Shown in pieces: positions 57,369-64,000 of a stretch of DNA of 64,000 nucleotides. The position numbers and the translations under genes were made by a program. Source of the stretch: Planctomycetota bacterium. Lineage in GTDB: Bacteria > Planctomycetota > PUPC01 > DSUN01. The stretch covers positions 148,528-212,527 of the forward strand of contig DAOOIT010000002.1 of the NCBI GenBank assembly GCA_035384565.1, read 5' to 3'. Each line of letters starts with the position of its first letter. Position 1 is the first letter of the stretch. The notes under the pieces were generated by a model. That model was not told the DNA's origin and ran no database searches. It saw only the letters and a program-made list of their open reading frames with translations.

Positions 57369-57392
57369 GCGCATCCAGGAAAATGCCTGCGC
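57369..57392. terminator. Weak hairpin between convergent genes
   Basis: GCGCA (57369-57373) pairs with TGCGC (57388-57392), with an inner AGG/CCT. It lies between the convergent TylF-type and VOC genes. No T run. Confidence 0.3.
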
Positions 57393-57412
57393 GTTCGACT
57401 CACAGCGTCGCC

Positions 57413-57817
57413 TCAGGGACCGGGCGACCGCCGCCGCTCGACGAACTCCACGATCACCCCCCGCGTGTACTGCGGCGGCACGAAGTTGATGCGGAGTTCC
57501 CCCGCCTCGACGGGGGCCTCCTCGAGCAACCGAATGCCCCGCCCCCTCAGCGCCGCCGAGGCCGCGGCCAGATCGGGCACCTCCACCGCGATGTGGTGCA
57601 GGCCGCCGAAGCCCTGGTTGAACTGCGCCAGCTTGCCCCCCGTGGGGATGATGAGCTCCAGCGACGCGCCTTCCCCCTCGGTGAACAGGCACGTGGCCTC
57701 GTACTCCGCCACGTGCTGGCGGCGCGCGACCCGCAAACCCAGGATGTCGAGCAACGCGACCGCCTGAGCCTCGCTGCGCATGACAATGCCCACGTGGTGC
57801 AGCCTGGGTCCCGCCAT
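57413..57817 (-). CDS. VOC-family protein (methylmalonyl-CoA epimerase-like)
   Basis: A 134-residue vicinal-oxygen-chelate protein. LHHVGIVMRSEAQAVALLDILGL, SLELIIPTGGK and GGLHHIAVEVPDLAAA give the paired beta-alpha-beta modules and metal His/Glu ligands seen in glyoxalase and methylmalonyl-CoA epimerase. ATG 57817 has AGGAG eight bases upstream; the longer frame lacks conservation. It is the last gene of the operon with ACP, FkbH and an acyltransferase, so epimerisation or lyase action on an acyl thioester is plausible. Confidence 0.78.
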   Translation of the reverse strand: MAGPRLHHVGIVMRSEAQAVALLDILGLRVARRQHVAEYEATCLFTEGEGASLELIIPTGGKLAQFNQGFGGLHHIAVEVPDLAAASAALRGRGIRLLEEAPVEAGELRINFVPPQYTRGVIVEFVERRRSPGP

Positions 57818-57868
57818 CTCGCCAACTCCTGCAACGCCGTTGTGCACTATCCCCGGCCCCCCCGAGGC

Positions 57869-58114
57869 TCAGCTCGAGCGCCGCTTCCCCTCCAGATAGC
57901 GCAGGATCCGTTCGAAGGATACCATCTCGTCCAGCTCTGTGGGAGCCACGACACAGTCGAATGTCTCCTCGATGGTCGCAAGGAGCCGCACCGCGCGGAG
58001 CGAGTCCCACTCGGCCACCGACTCGGGGCTGGCGCGGGGGATTTCGGGCTCGCTCAGCTCGGGGAACACGGCGGCGAAGCACTCGATGAGGCGGGCGCGC
58101 AGGTCGTCAGTCAT
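57869..58114 (-). CDS. Acyl carrier protein
   Basis: An 81-residue four-helix carrier protein. The phosphopantetheine site is Ser38 in EWDSLRAVRLL, and the acidic helices around IEETFDCVVAPTELDEMVSFERILRYLE are typical of FkbJ-like discrete carriers. It overlaps the FkbH gene by eight bases. It would hold the acyl group made by FkbH for transfer to a sugar. Confidence 0.87.
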   Translation of the reverse strand: MTDDLRARLIECFAAVFPELSEPEIPRASPESVAEWDSLRAVRLLATIEETFDCVVAPTELDEMVSFERILRYLEGKRRSS

Positions 58115-59834
58115 GCGTCACTTCTCGAACGCGGTGGAACAGCGGAGGACAGGCCTGAGCGAAACGCTCGCGGGTGAGGCGGGCCGCCGGCCCCGGCGGG
58201 GCGCCCAGCAACTCGCCCAGGAACGCCTGGAGCGGGCCGTTGCGCGGCGTGGGCTGGAAATCGAAGATGGCCTCGGCCGCCCCGAATCGCTCGAACAGCG
58301 CGGCCAGACACCCGTGCTCGATGCGGCGGCCGAAGGCGCGGCAGCTCATCACCCACGTTTCGATGCGCAAGACACCCTCCTCGGCGCGGCCGGCCACGGC
58401 CGCGATCTTGCCGAGCGGGCCATACTTGTCGCGGTAGCCGGCCACGAGCAAGAAGGCCCCGGGCCGCACCAGCCGCGCCCGCCACTCGCCCTCGGTCAAG
58501 CGGACTCCGTTCAGGTTGAACTGGTTGGTCTTGTTGACAAGTTCCAGCGCGCGCGGGTCGGAGGGCTCCTTGCGGAAGTCCACCGCCAGCTCCGCCTCGG
58601 CCTGGCGAAGGAAATCATTCAAATCCGAAACCCGGAATGCGAGATCCGAAATCGCCGCGTGGCGGCGCAGGCTGGCGAGCCGCAGGCCGTCCTCTTCGGT
58701 GATCGTCTCCTTGCCGAACAGGTCGCGCAGGCGGCTGAGAAGGGCCACCGCGGCCGCATCGTCCTCGGTCGGGTAGAGCACGCACTCGACCCCGGGGTGC
58801 GCGGCCTTCACCTCCGCCAGCTCCATCGGGCTGTCGTCCACGAAGACCACGCTATCGGCGCCGATGTTCCACTGGCGGAGGATTCGGGCGACCGAGGCCG
58901 ACTTCTGCCCCCAGTTCGCCTCGACGGGGAAGAGGCAGTCGCGGGGCAGCAGCAGGTCCTCGCGCGCCAGGGCCTGCTCGACCAGGTCCGGGTCGTTCTT
59001 GGACGCGACGGCGAGGAGCACGCCCGCTGCGGCGAGCGAGTGGAGGAGCTGCTGATAGAGCGCGTGGGTCTGGCTGTGATGATCGAGATCCCAGGCAACC
59101 CCCGCGACGCCCGCCTCGCCCAGGATGCCGCGCCAGAGCGTGTCATCGAGGTCGGTGATCAGCCCCTTCTTCGGCGCGGGCGGGCAGAGGAGGCGGGCGA
59201 ACAACTCGGCCACGGCCGAGGCGTGTGGGAGGGCGTAGGGGAAACCTGAACGCAGCTCGGCGCGCACATCGAGACGCTGGGCGGGGGGGGAGACCTCCGC
59301 GAGGCGCTGCGCGTCCACCACACGCACCCCGCCCCTCGCCACGCGCGCCGCGATGCCGGCGACCAGGGCGTGAAGCTCGAGGGCCAGGTGCCCCGCCTGC
59401 CACCCGGGCACGCAATCGGCGGGCGGCAGAGGCAGCGTGGGCAGGCACAGAGCTACAGGGGGCAGCGCCGCGTCGCTCAGTGCCGCCTCGATCTGGCTGA
59501 GGCGCATGCGCACGGACTCGAGCACGTGCGGCAGGCCGGCGGGGTCCCAGCCGCCCCGGTTGCGCAGGCCGAGGCGTGGGTCGAGGTCGGCCCACTCGAT
59601 GGCGACAGCCGCCGCAGCGGCTCCAGCGTGAGCCAGCCGCGCCACATTCCCCGCCAGGTCGCCGTAGAGGCCGGCGCGCACCGCCACGCGCCGCGCGGGC
59701 ATCGCCCGCTGAAGGTGCGCGGCGAGAAACGTCTCGAGGTGCAGCGGCTCGAAGCCGCAAGCGAGCGCCACAACGAACGGTTCGCCATCCGCCGGCGCCT
59801 TCTTGAGTGCCTGCAACGCCTCGAGGAGTTTCAT
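58107..59834 (-). CDS. fkbH: FkbH-like HAD-IIIC acyl-ACP synthase
   Basis: A 575-residue protein with an N-terminal SGNH-like region (1-215), a HAD domain with the nucleophile motif DLDDT at 228-232 (TDLDDTLWRGILGE), VASKNDPD and FVDDSPMELAEVK, and a GNAT-like C-terminal domain (TNQFNLNGVRLTEGEWRARL, YRDKYGPLGKIAAV, WVMSCRAFGRRIE). FkbH proteins load glyceryl from 1,3-bisphosphoglycerate onto a carrier protein, the known start of methoxymalonyl-ACP synthesis. Heptamer repeats at 58623-58650 encode AISDLAFRVSDLN in a linker. ATG 59834; four bases from the acyltransferase stop. Confidence 0.87.
   Translation of the reverse strand: MKLLEALQALKKAPADGEPFVVALACGFEPLHLETFLAAHLQRAMPARRVAVRAGLYGDLAGNVARLAHAGAAAAAVAIEWADLDPRLGLRNRGGWDPAGLPHVLESVRMRLSQIEAALSDAALPPVALCLPTLPLPPADCVPGWQAGHLALELHALVAGIAARVARGGVRVVDAQRLAEVSPPAQRLDVRAELRSGFPYALPHASAVAELFARLLCPPAPKKGLITDLDDTLWRGILGEAGVAGVAWDLDHHSQTHALYQQLLHSLAAAGVLLAVASKNDPDLVEQALAREDLLLPRDCLFPVEANWGQKSASVARILRQWNIGADSVVFVDDSPMELAEVKAAHPGVECVLYPTEDDAAAVALLSRLRDLFGKETITEEDGLRLASLRRHAAISDLAFRVSDLNDFLRQAEAELAVDFRKEPSDPRALELVNKTNQFNLNGVRLTEGEWRARLVRPGAFLLVAGYRDKYGPLGKIAAVAGRAEEGVLRIETWVMSCRAFGRRIEHGCLAALFERFGAAEAIFDFQPTPRNGPLQAFLGELLGAPPGPAARLTRERFAQACPPLFHRVREVTHD
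58623..58650. repeat. Heptamer tandem repeat inside fkbH
   Basis: ATCCGAA-ACCCGGA-ATGCGAG-ATCCGAA, four units in the linker between the HAD and GNAT-like domains. Confidence 0.55.
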
Positions 59835-59838
59835 CGCT

Positions 59839-60756
59839 TCAGTCTTCGTATTCCAGGTTCAGGCCATAGTAGCCGCGGAGGAACTGCACGAGGGCGGCGT
59901 GGAGCGGGTCGCGCGGCAGTGGCGTGCGCAAGGTGGCCAGGTCAATGGTTGCCTGGAGGCCCTTCGGATCCCGAATCTCGATGCGGGGCCCGGAGTCCGC
60001 GGCGGGCCCCTGCGTGACAACGCACTCGCGCCCCTTGCGGCGGAAGCTCAGGCGGCCCGGCGTGGAGGCATCCACCGCGAGGCCCCATTCCCGCGCGAGC
60101 ACCGCATCGCCGAAGTGCCGCAGCATCGTCTCGACCGCGGCACTCAGCCGCTCGGGAGTCATCGCGCGTTTCAAGTCGGCCATCTTCGCCACGGGGCGAG
60201 CGGGATAGCCCTCGGCCACGGTGCCGTCGGGCAAGTCCTTCTTGACGACCGACATGGCGTTGACAAAAACCTCGTTGCCGATGCGAATCCCCGGCTGGAT
60301 GAAGACGCCCGAGGCGATCCACACGCGGTCGCCGATGGCGACGCCCGCGAACTTCACCCAGTAGCCCTCGGTGTAGGGCAGCCAGACGCCGTGGGTGACG
60401 AGGATGCAGCGCGAGCCGAGGGCCGACAGGTCGCCGATCCGCACGTCCTCCCAAACGTTGATCTGCGACTCCGAGCCGACGATCGAGTGGCGCCCCATGC
60501 GGAAGCAGGCCGGCCCGTAGATGTGCACGCCGTTGCCGATCACCGAGTAGGCGCCCACGTGCACCTCGCCGCAACGCACCTGCGAGAACGAAAGAATGTG
60601 GCAGTAATCGCCCAGCTCCACGCGCTTGCCCGAGACCACGCTGAACCAGCCGATGCGCACCCCACGCCCCACCCGCGCGCCCCAGCCCCAGCGCAACAGC
60701 GCCTTCTTGAGCCACGGCGGCGATAGGAGTTGGAGGAGGAGCAGGAGCTTTCTCAC
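59839..60756 (-). CDS. Left-handed beta-helix (hexapeptide) acyltransferase
   Basis: A 305-residue acyltransferase. Hexapeptide repeats run through RVGRGVRIGWFSVV, VGAYSVIGNGVHIYG, MGRHSIVGSESQINVWEDVRIGDLSALGSRCILVTHGVWLP and IGDRVWIASGVFIQPGIRIGNEVFVNAMSVVKKDLPDGTVAEGYPARPV, ending in the xENAT/WbbJ-type tail. GTG 60756 is a reasonable start after the predicted transcription start (60836); GTG 60819 is possible. As first gene before FkbH and ACP it probably moves the ACP-bound acyl group to a sugar. Confidence 0.78.
   Translation of the reverse strand: MRKLLLLLQLLSPPWLKKALLRWGWGARVGRGVRIGWFSVVSGKRVELGDYCHILSFSQVRCGEVHVGAYSVIGNGVHIYGPACFRMGRHSIVGSESQINVWEDVRIGDLSALGSRCILVTHGVWLPYTEGYWVKFAGVAIGDRVWIASGVFIQPGIRIGNEVFVNAMSVVKKDLPDGTVAEGYPARPVAKMADLKRAMTPERLSAAVETMLRHFGDAVLAREWGLAVDASTPGRLSFRRKGRECVVTQGPAADSGPRIEIRDPKGLQATIDLATLRTPLPRDPLHAALVQFLRGYYGLNLEYED
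59965..59999. repeat. Degenerate heptamer repeat inside the acyltransferase gene
   Basis: CGGATCC-CGAATCT-CGATGCG-GGGCCCG-GAGTCCG: weak 7-base periodicity encoding SGPRIEIRDPKG in the C-terminal region. Most diverged member of the family. Confidence 0.35.
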
Positions 60757-60842
60757 GGGAGTCTTCGTCTCATGCCGGGGGCTGAAGCGTCCGGCTCGCC
60801 CGTGGGAGAGCGAGGTCACGATGAGATGCCCGGTGCGTGAGG

Positions 60843-60871
60843 AGTTTACCACAGCCCCCGGCGCGAGTCAA
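60843..60871 (-). promoter_or_regulatory. Minus-strand sigma-70 promoter for the acyl operon
   Basis: On the minus strand TTGACT (60871-60866), 17-base spacer, TAAACT (60848-60843). The start falls near 60836, so the frame that begins at 60852 cannot be the real start. Confidence 0.6.
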
Positions 60872-60939
60872 CCGGCCTCTTGCCGCAAGCACAGAAATGG
60901 CCTGTACATAGCGGCGCAGGCGGCTCCGGGGCGGTCGGG

Positions 60940-60968
60940 TTGCGCCCGGGCTGTTTGTGCCCTATAAT
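60940..60968 (+). promoter_or_regulatory. Sigma-70 promoter, strong match
   Basis: TTGCGC (60940-60945), 17-base spacer, perfect TATAAT (60963-60968). Start near 60975 for the gene at 61019. Divergent from the promoter at 60843-60871. Confidence 0.65.
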
Positions 60969-61018
60969 TATCCGGGAACCTGGCGCCTTCCGCCCCATCT
61001 GCCGAGGGACCGATCCGG

Positions 61019-62032
61019 ATGTCGAGCGCACCCGAGGGGGATGTGGCCGTTCTGGGGCCGCGCGACCCGCTGGACGAGTGGGACCGCTTCGTAGACACCT
61101 CGCCCCAGGGCTGCCTCTTCTGCCGCTCGTGGTGGCTGAAGGCCGTGGCGCCCGGGCAATTCGAGATTCTGGTGCTGCGGCGTGGCGGCCAGATCGCCGC
61201 GGGCCTGCCGCTGGCTTACCATCGCAAGTGGGGCTTCCGCACCATCCACATGCCCCAGCTCACCCAGACCCTCGGGCCACTCCTCGCCCCGCCCACCAGC
61301 GAGAACTACGAGAGGCGGCTCTCGAACGAAATGGAGACCCTGGCGGCCCTCATCGCCGCCATCCCCCGCGCGGCACACACCAACATCCTCTGCCACCCGA
61401 GCCTCACCAACTGGCTGCCCTTCTACTGGGCCGGCTACCGCCAGACCACCCGCTACACCTACGTCATCGAGGGCCTGGGCGACCCCGAGCGCATCTTCGC
61501 CAGCTTCGCCCACTCGAAGCGCAAGAACGTCAAGAAGGCCGAGAAGCTGGTCGAGGTGCGGGCAGACCTGCCGCCGCGCGAGTTCTACAACCATCACGCC
61601 GCCAGCCTGCGCAAGCAGGGTCAGGCGATCAACTACAGCTATGAGCTCTTCGAGCGCCTCCACCGCGCCACGGCCGAACGCGGCGCGGGCAGGACGTGGT
61701 TCGCCGTGGACGCCGGAGGCCGCATCCACTCGGCCATCTTCGTGGTCTTCGACCGCAAGTCGGCCTACTACCTCATCAGCACCATTGACCCCGAGCACCG
61801 CGGCAGCGACTCGGCCACGCTGCTCGTGCGCGACGCCATCGCCTTCGTCGCGAAGCACACAGACCGCTTCGACTTCGAGGGCTCGATGGTCCAGAGCGTC
61901 GAGGGCTCCTTCCGCAAGTTCGGCGCCGTGCAGACGCCCTACTTTCACATCTACCGAAACGACCTTCCTCTCCCGCTGCGGCTGGCCCTGGCCATCCGCG
62001 AAGAAGTGGGCAGGAGCTTCCGCAGGCGATGA
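61019..62032 (+). CDS. FemAB/GNAT-like acyltransferase
   Basis: A 337-residue protein of the GNAT_6/FemAB-like group: DEWDRFVDTSPQGCLFCRSWWLKAVAPGQFEILVL, IAAGLPLAYHRKWGFRTIHMPQLTQTLGPLLAP and FASFAHSKRKNVKKAEKLVEV correspond to the conserved blocks, and RGSDSATLLVRDAIAFVAKHTDRFDFEGSMVQSVEGSFRKFGAVQTPYF is the characteristic ending. Such proteins in polysaccharide loci are presumed to add acyl or aminoacyl groups. It follows a strong promoter. Substrate unknown. Confidence 0.8.
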   Translation: MSSAPEGDVAVLGPRDPLDEWDRFVDTSPQGCLFCRSWWLKAVAPGQFEILVLRRGGQIAAGLPLAYHRKWGFRTIHMPQLTQTLGPLLAPPTSENYERRLSNEMETLAALIAAIPRAAHTNILCHPSLTNWLPFYWAGYRQTTRYTYVIEGLGDPERIFASFAHSKRKNVKKAEKLVEVRADLPPREFYNHHAASLRKQGQAINYSYELFERLHRATAERGAGRTWFAVDAGGRIHSAIFVVFDRKSAYYLISTIDPEHRGSDSATLLVRDAIAFVAKHTDRFDFEGSMVQSVEGSFRKFGAVQTPYFHIYRNDLPLPLRLALAIREEVGRSFRRR

Positions 62033-62045
62033 GCCGCCGTGGAGA

Positions 62046-63224
62046 ATGCGCCCGTTGAACGTCCTCGTCGTCGCCAGCCTCTACCCGCACGCTCAGAATG
62101 AGACGATCGGTCTCTCCACCCATCGCCGCACCGTGGAGCTGGCGAAGACGTGTTCGGTGAAGGTCGTGGCGCTCACCACGCGCGGCGACCTGCCGGAGAG
62201 CGACTCCTACGAAGGAGTGGACGTGCTGCGCCCTCGGTGGCACCGTCTGCCGAAGCTGGGCGTGCTGCTGGACGGCTATCGCTACGCGGAGCGGGTCGGC
62301 CGGGTGGTCGCCCGGCAACTGCCCGACTTCGACTTTGACGTGATAGATGCCCACTGGCTGTACCCCGACGGCTTCGCGGCTGTGCGACTGGGGCAGCGAC
62401 TCCGCAAGCCGGTGGTTGTGACGGGGCGCGGAAGCGACGTGGACGAGTTCCTCCGCCGCTGGCCCGTGCGGAGCTTCGCCCGGCGAGCCCTGCGCGGCGC
62501 CACGCGGCTGGTGGCGCTCTCCCGCGCGCACAAACACAAGATGATCGAGGCTGGCCCGAGAGCCGAGAGCATCTCGGTTATCCCCAACGGGGTGGACACC
62601 GCGCTCTTCCGGCCTGGCAACCCCGAGGCCGCGCGACACGCGCTCGGTCTGGTCCCCGAAGGCCTCGTGCTGTTCTCGGCCGGCAGCCTGGTGGCCGACA
62701 AGGGCTTCCAGCACCTCATCACGGGCGTCGCGCGCCTCCGGCGGCCCGCGAGCCTCTACATCGCGGGGCCCGGCGACTACCGTGCGGCGCTCGAACGGCT
62801 GGCCCGCGACCTCGGCGTGGCGGATCGAGTTACCTTTCTCGGCCGCGTGTCGCAGCAGCAGATGCCGCTATGGTACCAGGCCGCAGACTTCTTCTGCTTC
62901 GGCAGCTACCACGAGGGCTGCCCGAATGCTATTCTGGAAGCCCTGGCGTGCGGGACGCCAGTCGTCTCCACGGATGTCGGCGCTATCCCCGATCTGGTCG
63001 AGGAGGAGCGGAACGGTGTGCTCTTCCCACCCGGGTCGGCCGAGGCGTTCGTGGCGGCCCTCGAGCGAGCCCTCGCGCAGCCGTGGGACCGCTCGGCCAT
63101 CGCCGCCGCGGGAAGCCGCCGCTCCTGGCGCCACGCGGCCGAGGAGTACCGCGCCGTGTTCGAGCAGGCCGTCGCCGACGGTGAGGCTCTTTGCTCCGCC
63201 GCCGGCAGCCGAGGTCGGCAATAA
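62046..63224 (+). CDS. GT4 glycosyltransferase
   Basis: GT-B family 4 enzyme of 392 residues: LNVLVVASLYPHAQNETIGLSTHRRTVELAKT, VIDAHWLYPDGFAAVRLGQRL, VVTGRGSDVDEFLRRWP, VIPNGVDTALFRPGN, LFSAGSLVADKGFQHLITGVARL and FGSYHEGCPNAILEALACGTPVVSTDVGAIPDLVEEERNGVLFPPGS (EX7E). GGAG sits next to ATG 62046 but ten bases before TTG 62055, so TTG may be the true start. The stop overlaps the next ATG. Confidence 0.87.
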   Translation: MRPLNVLVVASLYPHAQNETIGLSTHRRTVELAKTCSVKVVALTTRGDLPESDSYEGVDVLRPRWHRLPKLGVLLDGYRYAERVGRVVARQLPDFDFDVIDAHWLYPDGFAAVRLGQRLRKPVVVTGRGSDVDEFLRRWPVRSFARRALRGATRLVALSRAHKHKMIEAGPRAESISVIPNGVDTALFRPGNPEAARHALGLVPEGLVLFSAGSLVADKGFQHLITGVARLRRPASLYIAGPGDYRAALERLARDLGVADRVTFLGRVSQQQMPLWYQAADFFCFGSYHEGCPNAILEALACGTPVVSTDVGAIPDLVEEERNGVLFPPGSAEAFVAALERALAQPWDRSAIAAAGSRRSWRHAAEEYRAVFEQAVADGEALCSAAGSRGRQ

Positions 63225-64000
63225 TGGGCGCAGGCAAGACGCTGCTGTTGCTGACGGTGGACACCGAGGCGAGCTTCGGCGGCGCGCGCCCCATCCCGCC
63301 CGAGACACGGGTCTACGGCCGCGTCGCCGGCGGCACGCACGGGATCGAGCGGATCATGGACTGTTGCGAGCGCCACGGCGTGCGAGCGACGTTTTTCGTG
63401 AACACCCTGGAGGCCCTCCATCACGGCGAGGACCACGTGCGCCGCGTGTGCACGATGGTGCAGGACCGCGGCCACGATGCGCAACTGCACGTGCACCCGA
63501 TCTGGCTTGGCGGCCCCTTCGTCCACAAGGCCCTCACGGCCTACGGCTACGCCGAGCAGCGCGCGGCGATCGAGCGAGCGGCCGAACTCTTCCGCCGCGC
63601 GGCAGGCACGGAGCCGCTGGCGCACCGCGCCGGGGGCCTGGCCGCGAACGCCGACACGTTCCGGGCCCTCGCCTCGCTGGGCATCCGCTGCGACTCCTCC
63701 GTGGCCGTCGGCCACTGGGCCTACGGGCTGGGCGAGGGCGGCCGCGAGCCCAACGTGCCACGCCGCCTGCACTCGCTGGCCGAGGTGCCCGTGACCACGT
63801 TTGCCCAGGTGCGCCTGTGCGGATGGGCGCCGCGGCGGCACTTCGACCTCAACGCCGACTCGCTGTCGGAGCTGTGTTTCGTGGTGGACCGCGCGGCCGA
63901 GGCCGGCGTGGCCGCGGTGACGCTGCTGATGCACAGCTTCTCGTTCCTGCGCTGGAGCCGCGACGGCTCCGAGTGCCGGCCCGACGAGGGCGAGGTGCGC
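63224..64000 (+). CDS. Polysaccharide deacetylase-like protein, cut by window end
   Basis: The first 259 codons are present and still open at 64000. LLLLTVDTEASFGGARPIPPETRVYGRVAGGTHGI opens a NodB-like barrel with TVDTE as the metal site, VRATFFVNTLEALHH, the histidine element GHDAQLHVHPIWLGG and AHRAGGLAANADTFRALASLGIRCDSS; LLMHSFSFLRW follows late. ATG 63224 overlaps the TAA of the GT4 gene. Found by reading through from 63224 because it has no stop in the window. Confidence 0.75.
   Translation, partial: MGAGKTLLLLTVDTEASFGGARPIPPETRVYGRVAGGTHGIERIMDCCERHGVRATFFVNTLEALHHGEDHVRRVCTMVQDRGHDAQLHVHPIWLGGPFVHKALTAYGYAEQRAAIERAAELFRRAAGTEPLAHRAGGLAANADTFRALASLGIRCDSSVAVGHWAYGLGEGGREPNVPRRLHSLAEVPVTTFAQVRLCGWAPRRHFDLNADSLSELCFVVDRAAEAGVAAVTLLMHSFSFLRWSRDGSECRPDEGEVR

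Overview
The window is one continuous surface-polysaccharide and glycosylation locus from a very high-GC, Gram-negative-type bacterium. Gene style (GTG/TTG starts, ATGA/GTGA overlaps, many extracytoplasmic sugar enzymes, PQQ-like propeller and DUF362 proteins, XrtA-type export genes) suggests Planctomycetota or a neighbouring phylum; this is inference, since there is no rRNA or housekeeping marker. I see no tRNA, rRNA, CRISPR array, transposase or prophage gene.

Region 1 (1-9076) is the export core. A lower-GC leader carries a textbook sigma-54 promoter (233-248), followed by a MerR-type HTH protein, a Wza-like outer-membrane lipoprotein, a Wzz/GNVR chain-length protein, an ExeA-like AAA ATPase, a tyrosine autokinase with a tyrosine-rich tail, a UDP-GlcNAc 6-dehydrogenase and a membrane-anchored GH84/GH20-like protein. 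Region 2 (9054-20068) holds a propeller/membrane protein broken by an in-frame amber codon, then a polyprenyl-sugar synthase, a DUF354 protein, WecB, three methyltransferases (two are paralogues lacking the usual SAM glycine motif), an AsnB-type amidotransferase and a YbhN-like membrane protein.

Region 3 (20148-31657) mixes GT-C membrane glycosyltransferases with DPM1-type GT2 enzymes, a GT4, a flavoprotein and an XrtA-type deacetylase. Region 4 (31670-35723, minus strand) is a four-gene operon of methyltransferases, a membrane protein and a GT2, meeting region 3 tail to tail in an 18-bp palindrome that holds both stop codons. Region 5 (36053-44219) has a methyltransferase, GT-C, two acetyltransferase/deacetylase-type genes, GT4, the Wzx flippase and another methyltransferase. 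Region 6 (44471-56611) starts with a polyprenyl-phosphate phosphoribosyltransferase plus DUF362, then a DUF2723 GT-C, GT2, an O-antigen-ligase/Wzy protein, an SDR epimerase, GT4, deacetylases, GT2 and a methyltransferase. Region 7 (56688-60871) has a TylF-type methyltransferase and, on the minus strand, an acyl-modification operon: hexapeptide acyltransferase, FkbH, acyl carrier protein, VOC protein. Region 8 (60940-64000) has a FemAB-like protein, a GT4 and a deacetylase cut by the window end.

Together: UDP-GlcNAc is turned into UDP-GlcNAcA and UDP-ManNAc, probably amidated; cytoplasmic GT4/GT2 enzymes build lipid-linked units; Wzx flips them, the Wzy-like protein polymerises or ligates them, and the Wzz/kinase/Wza set exports them. 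In parallel, six GT2/DPM-like enzymes and up to six multi-span GT-C-like enzymes imply extensive lipid-phosphate-sugar-dependent glycosylation outside the membrane. The most unusual signals are this GT2/GT-C inventory, the FkbH/ACP/acyltransferase module, a heptanucleotide repeat family scattered through and between genes (including an inverted pair bracketing one GT4 gene), and palindromic in-frame insertions.
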